Shown here piece after piece: positions 8,756-15,986 of a stretch of DNA of 40,917 bases. Source of the DNA: Candidatus Cloacimonadota bacterium (lineage in GTDB: Bacteria; UBA4055); NCBI GenBank assembly GCA_002742935.1, contig PDON01000033.1, forward strand, positions 1-40,917. The letters run 5' to 3'. Position numbers and translations under genes: made by a program. The notes under the pieces are model-generated. The model saw nothing but the letters and a program-made list of their open reading frames with translations, ran no database searches and had not been told where the DNA came from. Within the stretch, counting starts at the first letter, position 1. Each line of letters starts with the position of its first letter.

Positions 8756-11005
8756 TTAAGCTCTCCCTCTTCTCTTCTTTTTCTTGTCAGCCCCATAGTA
8801 ATAGTAGTACTGATAGTAGTGATAATAATAGTAATAATTACCGTAAAGCTTCTTAATATCAAGATTATTTAAAATAACACCAATAATGTTAGCATCTACA
8901 GACCTTAAAAGATCCTGACTTCTTCTAACTTCTTCTTTACCTACAGTACCGGATGAAACAACAAGTACAATACCATCTGTTTTTCTTGAAAGAACAACAG
9001 CATCTGTAACAGTAATTACCGGAGGGGTATCAAAAATTATTACATCGTACTCTTTTTTAAGCTCTTCAATAAATTTATCCATCTTTGCTGAAGCTATAAG
9101 CTCAGAAGGATTTGGAGGTATATCTCCACAAGTAATAATGCTAAGATTCTCAATATCTGTCATTTTTGAAATATCTCTCACACTACTATTTTTAATGAGA
9201 AAATCAGTAACCCCTATCTCTCTCAATATATTAAAATTTTTATGAACAACAGGTCTTCTCAAGTCAGCATCAATCAAAACAACCTTTTTCCCACTTTGAG
9301 CTATGGTTACGGCAAGATTTGATGAAGTAGTCGACTTACCCTCTTTAGGTACAGAAGATGAAACAACAATAACACTAGGTGGCGAATCAACACTTGAAAA
9401 ATAGATGTTAGTTCTAATTGTCCTATAAGCTTCAGAAATTGGAGATTTAGGTGAAAAATGGGAAATAAGCTTTGAATTAATCTTAGTCTTTTCAGAATCT
9501 GTAAGATCATCCATCTTCTTTCTCATCTTCTTTTTCATATCCTTAATATTAATAGTAGGTACAGCACCCAAGAAATTAATTTTAAATCTCTCTATATCCT
9601 CAATTGTCTTTATACTATTATCAAAAAATGCCAATAAAAATGAGATAAAGACACCCAGACCTAATCCCACTCCTAAACCTATAGTTATATATAGAGGCTT
9701 GTCTGGTCTTATTGGAGATTTTGGAGTTATTGCCTTATCAACTATTCTTGCATTACCTACCTGACCTGCAAGAGCAATTTTATACTCGTTATATTTATTC
9801 TCCATCATTATGTATGTCTTTTCATCAATCTCGTACTTTCTCTTAAGCCTTGCAAACTCTGTGGCTGTTTCTGGAAGCATTGCTATTTTTTTATTATAAT
9901 TATTAATTGTCTCCTGAACCTTTTTTGCTTGAGCTTTAAGACCAATTTGTTCAGCTTGGGCTTCCAAAATTTTTCTCATTATATCACTTTTATCTTCAAC
10001 AGGATTAGCCGAAGCCTGAGCACTATTTGCAAAATATTTAGCCTTTTCAGTAATTTTAGCTTCAAGATTATCAATCTGCTTTTGAAGATTTTTCAGAATT
10101 CTCTTATATCCTGCACTTTTCTCAAGTTCAATATTCAGTTTTTTAGCATTAAGCTCACCAACTTTTATCTTAAGTTTCTCAATCTCAGGAGTAGCATTTC
10201 TTGATATATCCTCCACAATTCTCTTAGATTTTTCATCCAACTCTTTTTTGAGAAAAAGTATTTTTTGATTTGCACTTTGATAGTTTAGCTCAATCTCATT
10301 TAATTTAGCTTCAGATTTAGCTGAATTTTCTATAAGTAATTGAGTTTCCGCTTCAAGAACAACTATACCACCTTCTTTTTGATATAACTCAAGAGCCTCC
10401 TCAGAAAGCTTTAATCTCTTTTTAATCACATCCAATTGATCTTTTAAAAAGTTTGTAACTGCTCCAACCTCACCCAAGTTTGAAAGCTTACTGTAGAGCT
10501 CAAACTGCTCTGCATAAGTATTAGCTAAAAAAGAGACCTCGAAAGGAGAAGAGGATGTTATTATAAGCCTTAAAATATCAGTATTCTTAATGGGTTTAAT
10601 GGACAATTTTCTTCTCAACATCTGAATTCTGGAATTTTCATTAAGATCCTTTCTAACCTCCTTTGACACACTTATATGCTCTGCAAATTCAGATTTATCT
10701 ACCTCATCCATTACCATTTTAGCAACAGTTCTTGATTTTATGAGCTCACTATTGTTAGCAATAACCCTATCACTTCTCTTTAAATTAAAAGGACTTGACA
10801 TATCACTAAACATATTATCCTTATCCTTTATCTCAATTGTAGTTTCAGCTTGAAACACAGGAGTCATCCTCAAAGTATAGTACGTTGAAAGAGAGGATAT
10901 AGTAATAAAGGTTAATAGGATCCACCATCTTCCCCTGTAAATTATGCTAAAGTACTCTTTCCAAGGAAAGGAATAATTTTCCTGGTTATTGTCATCTTCA
11001 AACAT
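8756..11005 (-). CDS. Wzc-type polysaccharide co-polymerase / bacterial tyrosine kinase
   Basis: This inner-membrane protein is predicted to control chain length or export of an envelope polysaccharide through cycles of tyrosine autophosphorylation. In order: Wzz-like N-terminus with a first membrane segment (about 27-45), a long periplasmic coiled-coil region (about 180-400), a second membrane segment (about 438-460) and a fused cytoplasmic BY-kinase domain. The kinase has the oligomerisation motif EAYRTIR (525-531), Walker A SVPKEGKST (551-559), Walker A' VVLIDADLRRP (575-585) and Walker B VIIFDTPP (655-662). The C-terminus is a dense tyrosine cluster: 13 Tyr among residues 721-737, then a basic tail KKKKRRGR. 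It starts directly after the phosphatase stop. No glycosyltransferase, Wzx, Wzy or Wza gene is in the window. Confidence 0.93.
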   Translation of the reverse strand: MFEDDNNQENYSFPWKEYFSIIYRGRWWILLTFITISSLSTYYTLRMTPVFQAETTIEIKDKDNMFSDMSSPFNLKRSDRVIANNSELIKSRTVAKMVMDEVDKSEFAEHISVSKEVRKDLNENSRIQMLRRKLSIKPIKNTDILRLIITSSSPFEVSFLANTYAEQFELYSKLSNLGEVGAVTNFLKDQLDVIKKRLKLSEEALELYQKEGGIVVLEAETQLLIENSAKSEAKLNEIELNYQSANQKILFLKKELDEKSKRIVEDISRNATPEIEKLKIKVGELNAKKLNIELEKSAGYKRILKNLQKQIDNLEAKITEKAKYFANSAQASANPVEDKSDIMRKILEAQAEQIGLKAQAKKVQETINNYNKKIAMLPETATEFARLKRKYEIDEKTYIMMENKYNEYKIALAGQVGNARIVDKAITPKSPIRPDKPLYITIGLGVGLGLGVFISFLLAFFDNSIKTIEDIERFKINFLGAVPTINIKDMKKKMRKKMDDLTDSEKTKINSKLISHFSPKSPISEAYRTIRTNIYFSSVDSPPSVIVVSSSVPKEGKSTTSSNLAVTIAQSGKKVVLIDADLRRPVVHKNFNILREIGVTDFLIKNSSVRDISKMTDIENLSIITCGDIPPNPSELIASAKMDKFIEELKKEYDVIIFDTPPVITVTDAVVLSRKTDGIVLVVSSGTVGKEEVRRSQDLLRSVDANIIGVILNNLDIKKLYGNYYYYYHYYQYYYYYGADKKKKRRGRA

Positions 11006-11713
11006 CTACTCTCCCAAAATATATTTTTTTTGATTATTTATAAAAAGATCCTCTGCAAGGGTCTCTCCATATTTCTTTGATACTAAATCATAAGCTTCTT
11101 TAATATAAAACTTTCTTGCTCTAAGATTATGAACATCAGACGCTATATAGTCACACATATTATTTTTTATAAGCTTATGAGCAAATCTTCTAATAAAAAA
11201 TCCAAATTTCCCAACAACTGAACCAGCTGTTACCTGAAACTTACAACCAAGATCTTTTAATCTCTCCACATGTTTAAAGTCTTTCCTAAAATCCTCAATC
11301 CTTTCAGGATGGGCTATCACAAAATTTATATTCCTATCGATCATCTTTTGTAAAACTTGAGGATAGTTAATCGGAACTCTACTAAAAGGAAACTCTAAAA
11401 GAATGGTACTTTTGTTTAATCTAAACTTCTCCATAAAGGAGATTTGTAAAATATCGTAAGAAAGGTGTATTTCTGCAGCTAAATTAAGAGTAATATCTAA
11501 ATCCTTAACTTTCTCTTTTAAAGTTTCAAAGTTCTTATTTACTAGGGCTTGATTAAACTGAGAAAGCGTATAAAAGTGAGGTGTTAGAAAAAAGTGATCC
11601 ACACCCTCTTCCATACCTGCTTTTATGATATCCATAGAGTTTTCAATATTCTTAGCTCCATCATCGACTCCAAAGAGAATATGTGTATGTATGTCAATTA
11701 TACCTTTTTTCAT
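11006..11713 (-). CDS. PHP-family protein-tyrosine phosphatase (CpsB/YwqE type)
   Basis: This is the likely partner phosphatase that removes phosphate from the tyrosine cluster of the adjacent kinase. The 235 residues carry the metal-binding PHP motifs: DIHTHILFGVDDG at the N-terminus, TPHF, AHPER and ASDVHN near the end, all as in CpsB/CapC/YwqE. It is cytoplasmic, with no signal peptide. Its ATG overlaps the lolA-like stop in an ATGA junction, and its stop is followed at once by the kinase start, so kinase and phosphatase are made together. The family pairing is well established; the target here is inferred from position. Confidence 0.92.
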   Translation of the reverse strand: MKKGIIDIHTHILFGVDDGAKNIENSMDIIKAGMEEGVDHFFLTPHFYTLSQFNQALVNKNFETLKEKVKDLDITLNLAAEIHLSYDILQISFMEKFRLNKSTILLEFPFSRVPINYPQVLQKMIDRNINFVIAHPERIEDFRKDFKHVERLKDLGCKFQVTAGSVVGKFGFFIRRFAHKLIKNNMCDYIASDVHNLRARKFYIKEAYDLVSKKYGETLAEDLFINNQKKYILGE

Positions 11714-12327
11714 CTAAGATCCATTATTTCAATACTACTATCTTTAGGTTGCTCAAATAGCTCTTTATCAATATCCTCATTAACTATCATCTTTTTTAAT
11801 CTGTACTTTGAAGTATTATCATCAATATCCAAAACATCTATACCCTCAACTATAAAATCATCATTAACATAGACAGTCAAAGAAAGTATAAAGCTTTCAT
11901 TAATTTTTTTGGGCGTTAAAAATATTTTATACCCATTTTTAGATTCTTCAAAATCTGCGATATCAAAATATTTGGGAAACTCAAATATTAATTTCACAGG
12001 AACAACAGATCCACTATCTTCCTCTCTAACAAGTTCAATAAGCAATTGTTTTGTTTCATCATTATATCTGTAAACAGTGTTATTATTGAAGATTATATAA
12101 TTTTCTCCACTCTCAATTCTGTATATGTTTTTACCAGACATATATATTTTTCCAAAGCTTACACTTGTCTCTCCTGCAAGTTCCCACTCCTGTTCTTGTG
12201 AAAACTCCGATTTAAAAGTTTCTATTGACTCTATTTTATCTAAAATAGACTCTTCCAACTCATCTTTAGAAATTTCTGCATGCAACACGGCAGATATGAT
12301 GAACAGTAAAAAAAACTTTATACTCAT
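11710..12327 (-). CDS. LolA-like outer-membrane lipoprotein carrier
   Basis: This is a predicted periplasmic chaperone that shuttles lipoproteins from the inner to the outer membrane. A signal peptide ends near residue 17 (LHA before EIS). The mature part follows the LolA pattern: an early helix ending FKSEFSQEQ, then a series of amphipathic strands including FGKIYMSGKNIYRIE and YIIFNNNTVYRYND, and a late DKELFEQP. The 205-residue length is typical. Sequence conservation in this family is low, so the assignment rests on pattern. It is the first gene of a tight operon with a tyrosine phosphatase, a polysaccharide kinase and ispE, an unusual setting. Its Shine-Dalgarno is weak. Confidence 0.75.
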   Translation of the reverse strand: MSIKFFLLFIISAVLHAEISKDELEESILDKIESIETFKSEFSQEQEWELAGETSVSFGKIYMSGKNIYRIESGENYIIFNNNTVYRYNDETKQLLIELVREEDSGSVVPVKLIFEFPKYFDIADFEESKNGYKIFLTPKKINESFILSLTVYVNDDFIVEGIDVLDIDDNTSKYRLKKMIVNEDIDKELFEQPKDSSIEIMDLR

Positions 12328-12657
12328 AAACCCATCTTTTTAAAATGTACAGAATCTTAAATCTTCTAAATTATCACATTATCAATATTATAATTATAAA
12401 AACTTTTTTAAATTACCAAAAAGTTTTATAAGTAAATTATAACAAAAAAGATCCTCTCTATTTTAAGAATACTAATATAGTTTTTAACCTCTTATAAAAT
12501 AGGACATTAACATGGTCCTATGGTTAACAATAATTAAGATTAAAAGAGATCAAAACAATTTTAGTAAACAACAAAGATAAAAACAACAAAAAAAAATTGC
12601 AATAATTTACTTAGGATATACCAAAAAAGAAAATAATCATACGTACCGATAAAATAA
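12328..12657. other. AT-rich gene-free stretch upstream of the lolA-like operon
   Basis: About 330 bases between the lolA-like start and the tRNA-Pro terminator contain no convincing gene. The sequence is extremely AT-rich, with several A-runs. The promoter of the lolA-phosphatase-kinase-ispE operon should be in the first 100 bases, but no clear pair of boxes can be singled out. Confidence 0.6.
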
Positions 12658-12683
12658 AAAAGAGAGATAAAAATCTCTCTTTT
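12658..12683 (-). terminator. intrinsic terminator after tRNA-Pro
   Basis: Perfect 11-base arms AAAAGAGAGAT/ATCTCTCTTTT enclose a loop of four bases. On the minus strand the stem is followed by TTTTTTATTTTAT. It starts a few bases past the tRNA-Pro 3' end. Confidence 0.85.
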
Positions 12684-12689
12684 ATGTAG

Positions 12690-12764
12690 TCGGGGCGAGA
12701 AGATTCGAACTTCCGACCCCCTGCTCCCAAGGCAGGTGCGCTAACCGGACTGCGCTACACCCCG
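12690..12764 (-). tRNA. tRNA-Pro (anticodon TGG)
   Basis: The 75-base minus-strand cloverleaf has acceptor stem CGGGGTG/CGCCCCG (one G-U-type pair), D-arm GCGCAGTCCGGTTAGCGC, and anticodon stem CCTGC/GCAGG around CTTGGGA with anticodon TGG. The T-arm contains AGTTCGAAT. CCA is not encoded. It stands alone between its own predicted promoter and terminator. Confidence 0.98.
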
Positions 12765-12777
12765 AACAACGAGTGCA

Positions 12778-12806
12778 AATATAATCACTTCTTTTCAAAT
12801 ACACAA
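12778..12806 (-). promoter_or_regulatory. predicted promoter of tRNA-Pro
   Basis: On the minus strand TTGTGT (12801-12806) and TATATT (12778-12783) are 17 bases apart. The expected start point falls about seven bases before the mature tRNA 5' end, which fits a short-leader tRNA transcript. Confidence 0.5.
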
Positions 12807-12920
12807 CTTTTTTTTATAAAAAATCTTTTTTTTATATACTGCGAATTGTTTGCATTTTATTTTTTACAGATATATTTTCCGTAAATAAACCTAGAACTAA
12901 AGAACATTTGGGAGATTTAA

Positions 12921-13268
12921 ATGTTTAAGCTATACAAAAACAGAACATTCATAACTATAAACCCAAAGGAAAAATTTATTGAAATAATAAGAAAATATAT
13001 ACCTAATATAGATCCAGATCACATACATACAAAAAGAATATATAGTTTTGATGACCAATTGGTTGAATCTAAAGAGGATCTAATAGAGTTACTAAAGAAA
13101 AACTATAAACAAATTATTTTAAGAGAGATTGATTTTTTTGTAGATCATGACATTGATATGGATAAAAGCTTTGAAAATTTTTTGAGCTGTTTTGGATTTG
13201 AGATTATTGAACTCGGGTTTGATTGCTCTGAAACAAATATTGAGTTTATAGATAGTGAAGATCTATAA
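12921..13268 (+). CDS. small hypothetical protein
   Basis: I do not recognise this 115-residue protein. It has a good ribosome site (GGGAG six bases before the ATG), so it is probably a real gene. The N-terminal half is basic (KNRTFITINPKEKF) and the C-terminal half strongly acidic (DHDIDMDKSFENF; FIDSEDL). There is no signal peptide, no membrane segment and no metal-binding cluster; three Cys are present, two of them (CSE, SCF) in the C-terminal third. It is on the plus strand, against the local direction, between tRNA-Pro and the convergent XRE gene. A possible promoter (TTTGCA, 16 bases, TATATT) lies about 40 bases upstream. No function is proposed. Confidence 0.65.
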   Translation: MFKLYKNRTFITINPKEKFIEIIRKYIPNIDPDHIHTKRIYSFDDQLVESKEDLIELLKKNYKQIILREIDFFVDHDIDMDKSFENFLSCFGFEIIELGFDCSETNIEFIDSEDL

Positions 13269-13286
13269 AGCTAAAATATATCCTTT

Positions 13287-13487
13287 CTAATCGTTTTCAT
13301 CCAACTCAAAAATATCATTAACAGGTTTACCAAAAAGTTTGGATATTTTTAAAGCTAAAACTGTTGAAGGTACATACCTATTTTTCTCAATTGAGTTTAT
13401 TGTTTGTCTCGAAACCCCTATCTTTTTGGCAAGTTGATCTTGGGTTATACTTTTTATAGCTCTCTCAACCTTAATACTGTTCTTCAT
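13287..13487 (-). CDS. small XRE/Cro-family transcriptional regulator
   Basis: This 66-residue protein is a single helix-turn-helix domain: ITQDQLAKKIGVSRQTINSIEKNRYVPS gives the recognition helices and LALKISKLFGKPVNDIFE the closing helices. It belongs to the short Cro-like group that usually represses its own operon. It lies 10 bases downstream of a small membrane-protein gene on the same strand; that two-gene arrangement recurs widely in bacteria and archaea. A promoter with an overlapping palindrome upstream of the pair is the likely autoregulatory operator. Confidence 0.92.
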   Translation of the reverse strand: MKNSIKVERAIKSITQDQLAKKIGVSRQTINSIEKNRYVPSTVLALKISKLFGKPVNDIFELDEND

Positions 13488-13497
13488 AAATCCAAAC

Positions 13498-13899
13498 CTA
13501 TCTGTTTATCATTTTCAGATAGTAGAATATAAAGTAAAACGACAACATATTAAAAAATAGAATATTGTGAGTAGAAATATTAGAAACTACCTCACTTTTC
13601 ACAAGTCCAAATATGTTATCAAAGAGTATAAAAACCAAACCCGCAATAAAAGCTCCGGCAAAAGATTCAACTCTAATTTTCAAAGTCAACTCATCCTCCT
13701 CCTTATTTTTTGTAAAGGCAAAAATTACTAAGGAGAGCATTACTCCCGAAAGAACGATCGAAAAGATAAGTTTTTTATCAAGCTCAACTATAAGATTATG
13801 TACAACAATAGGAGCAAGAATGGAGACTATGAGAATAGAGGTAGCAACCTTATAAAAATAGTTTGGAAGTAGCCTTATTTGATTTTCCTTTCCACTCAT
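13498..13899 (-). CDS. four-helix membrane protein paired with the XRE regulator
   Basis: The 133 residues hold four predicted membrane helices in two pairs split by the charged segment TKNKEEDELTLKIRVE. The first pair includes VATSILIVSILAPIV and LIFSIVLSGVMLSLVIF; the second includes FAGAFIAGLVFILF and ILFFNMLSFYFIFYYL. I start it at the ATG at 13899, which has GAGG seven bases before it. An upstream ATG at 13953 would put the promoter -10 box and operator inside the coding region. Function is unknown; the pairing suggests the regulator controls it or senses through it. Confidence 0.8.
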   Translation of the reverse strand: MSGKENQIRLLPNYFYKVATSILIVSILAPIVVHNLIVELDKKLIFSIVLSGVMLSLVIFAFTKNKEEDELTLKIRVESFAGAFIAGLVFILFDNIFGLVKSEVVSNISTHNILFFNMLSFYFIFYYLKMINR

Positions 13900-13932
13900 A
13901 ACAAACCTCAATGTAAAACTTTTTAGTCTATA

Positions 13933-13950
13933 TGTAAAATATACTTTACA
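13933..13950. promoter_or_regulatory. palindromic operator of the membrane-protein/XRE pair
   Basis: TGTAAA and TTTACA are perfect 6-base arms around ATATAC, an 18-base site overlapping the -10 box of the predicted promoter. The most likely ligand is the XRE protein encoded by the same transcript. Confidence 0.6.
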
Positions 13951-13966
13951 CAAATAAAGATGTCAA
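13938..13966 (-). promoter_or_regulatory. strong predicted promoter of the membrane-protein/XRE pair
   Basis: On the minus strand a consensus TTGACA (13961-13966) and TATATT (13938-13943) lie exactly 17 bases apart, about 40 bases before the ATG at 13899. This is the best sigma-70-like match seen in the window. Confidence 0.75.
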
Positions 13967-14093
13967 GAGAAAATCTAAAACAGATCTACTATAACCTGAG
14001 CTCAACATAACTATTTATCTAATATTTCGTATAATAAATAGAATGCGATATAAAATTGTTATGACTCTTCTTTAGCGGTTATAACAAAATTGA

Positions 14094-15959
14094 CTACTTT
14101 ATATACCCACCTTTTTTCAAATTTATAAGTATTATAGAAACATCGGCAGGAGATATACCCGCAATTCTTCCCGCTTGACCTACAGAGTCCGGTTGAATTC
14201 TGTTTAACTTCTCTATTGCTTCATTTTTAAGACCTGAAAATTTTTTATAATCAAAGTTAGAAGGCATCTTTAAACTTTCATTTTTTTCTGATCTCTCTAT
14301 AATCTCTCTCTGCCTTGCAATATAACCTTCATACTTTGTAAGAATCTCAGCTTGTTTACACTCATACTTGCTATATTTTTCAAGATCTATAACACCTAGA
14401 GAGTATATATCATCTATCTCAATTTGAGGTCTCTTTAGTAGTTTTACAAGTTTTGAACCCTCATTAACTTTAGGTAGATTTTTCTTTTCGAGTATACTAT
14501 TTACCTGATCTTTTTTAATAGTAATCCCTTTATAATACTCTTTTAACTCCTCTATTCTAGATATTCTATTCTCCAAAAACTCGATATCCTCATCGTTATG
14601 AAGATGATACTTTTTAGCATATTTTAACAACCTGAAATCTGCATTATCATGTCTAAGTTCCAATCTATGTTCTGCAAGAGCTGTAAACATTCTATAAGGC
14701 TCTCTAATATCCTTTGTGATTAGATCATCAATAAGTACACCAATGTAGGCTTCACTTCTTTTAAAGATCATAGGATCCCTGCCATCAATGGAAAGAGAGG
14801 CGTTTACTCCGGCTACCAACCCTTGGGAAGCGGCCTCCTCATATCCGGAAGTTCCATTAATCTGACCTGCAAAATACAAACCTTCAACTTTTTTAGTCTC
14901 AAGAGAGGTTTTTATTTGGTAAGACGGGAAATAATCATATTCTATAGCATACGCCGGCCTTACAAAATGAGCGTTTTCTAACCCTTTAATAGTTCTTATA
15001 GCTTTTTTTTGGATCTCCATTGGAAGACTTGTACTAAAACCGTTTATATAGTACTCATTTGTGTACAAACCTTCCGGTTCAAGAAAAATTCTATGGGAAT
15101 TTTTACCACTAAACCTGTTTACCTTATCCTCTATAGATGGACAATACCTAGGACCCGTTCCCTCAATCTGACCTGAGAAAAGTGCTGTATTGTGAAAATT
15201 ATCCTCTATAATTTGATGGGTAGTTTCATTTGTTGCAGTTATATAACATGGCAATTGTTTAATTCTTGAACCATCACTTTTAAAGGAAAAGTTAACAATC
15301 TCTTTATCAGAACCATGAATGTCTAAGCCTTCAAAATTTATTGAAGAACCCGAAATTCTTGGAGGTGTTCCTGTTTTAAGTCTAATTGTTTCAAATCCTA
15401 AATTATTAAACTTTTCAGTAAGATGGGAGGCAGCCCCCTCCCCTAATCTTCCACTTTTAATCTTATTTTTTCCAATATGGATTAAACCGTTTAAGAAGGT
15501 ACCGGAAGTAAGAATAAGTTTTTTACCTTTTATAATACCGTTGAGTCTTGCAGTTATAGAGTTAAATCTGTCGTTAGAAAAATCCATATCAACAACCTCA
15601 TCTTGAACAATATCAATATATGGATTCTCCTCCAACTTTTTCCTCATATAAAATGAGTAAGCCATCTTATCATTTTGGGTTCTAAGAGCCCAAACCGCTG
15701 GTCCTTTTGATATATTTAAAGTCTTGAACTGGATACCTGTAGCATCTGCTGCTCTTCCCATTAAACCACCCAGAATATCAATCTCTTTAACCAGATGACT
15801 CTTTGCTAAACCACCTATTGATGGATTACAGGAAAGTTGAGCAATGGTATCAACATTCATAGTTATAAGTAAAACTTTTTTCTTAAACTTTGTAGCAGCC
15901 CAACTAGCCTCAACACCGGCATGCCCGCCACCAACAACAATTAGATCATAATCCTTCAT
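14094..15959 (-). CDS. mnmG: tRNA uridine-5-carboxymethylaminomethyl modification enzyme MnmG (GidA)
   Basis: This FAD-dependent enzyme works with MnmE to place the carboxymethylaminomethyl group on wobble uridine-34 of certain tRNAs. The 621 residues are full length. The N-terminal dinucleotide site is VVGGGHAG. Family blocks follow: SCNPSIGGLAKSHLVKEID, GRLGEGAASHLTE, RLKTGTPPRI, GTGPRYCPSIEDKV and the late SGYEEAASQGLVAG. AGGAG lies five bases before the ATG. mnmE is not in the window, nor are rsmG, parA or parB, frequent neighbours near origins. A ParB-site-like palindrome touches the Shine-Dalgarno. It follows the CHASE2 cyclase gene by 27 bases. Confidence 0.98.
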   Translation of the reverse strand: MKDYDLIVVGGGHAGVEASWAATKFKKKVLLITMNVDTIAQLSCNPSIGGLAKSHLVKEIDILGGLMGRAADATGIQFKTLNISKGPAVWALRTQNDKMAYSFYMRKKLEENPYIDIVQDEVVDMDFSNDRFNSITARLNGIIKGKKLILTSGTFLNGLIHIGKNKIKSGRLGEGAASHLTEKFNNLGFETIRLKTGTPPRISGSSINFEGLDIHGSDKEIVNFSFKSDGSRIKQLPCYITATNETTHQIIEDNFHNTALFSGQIEGTGPRYCPSIEDKVNRFSGKNSHRIFLEPEGLYTNEYYINGFSTSLPMEIQKKAIRTIKGLENAHFVRPAYAIEYDYFPSYQIKTSLETKKVEGLYFAGQINGTSGYEEAASQGLVAGVNASLSIDGRDPMIFKRSEAYIGVLIDDLITKDIREPYRMFTALAEHRLELRHDNADFRLLKYAKKYHLHNDEDIEFLENRISRIEELKEYYKGITIKKDQVNSILEKKNLPKVNEGSKLVKLLKRPQIEIDDIYSLGVIDLEKYSKYECKQAEILTKYEGYIARQREIIERSEKNESLKMPSNFDYKKFSGLKNEAIEKLNRIQPDSVGQAGRIAGISPADVSIILINLKKGGYIK

Positions 15960-15968
15960 TTATACTCC

Positions 15969-15984
15969 TGTTCCACATGGAACA
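15969..15984. promoter_or_regulatory. parS-like ParB-binding site
   Basis: TGTTCCACATGGAACA has perfect 7-base arms and differs from the common parS form TGTTCCACGTGGAACA only in the central pair (CA for CG). It sits in the 27-base gap between the cyclase stop and mnmG, abutting the mnmG Shine-Dalgarno, about 14.7 kb from the predicted origin. parS sites cluster near oriC in most bacteria that have ParABS. Confidence 0.7.
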
Positions 15985-15986
15985 AA

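Noticed and set aside
8795..8845. Tyrosine-rich end of the kinase as a frameshift artefact or low-complexity noise
   Set aside because: C-terminal tyrosine clusters are the normal autophosphorylation sites of Wzc/BY-kinases, and the frame stays in phase with the kinase domain.
13287..13899. XRE/membrane pair as a classical toxin-antitoxin or defence module
   Set aside because: No toxin fold or nuclease motif is visible; the small membrane protein alone does not justify that call.
14056..14087. TTGTTAT/ATAACAA inverted repeat as the mnmG terminator
   Set aside because: The 18-base loop, AT-only stem and lack of a T-run make it a poor terminator.
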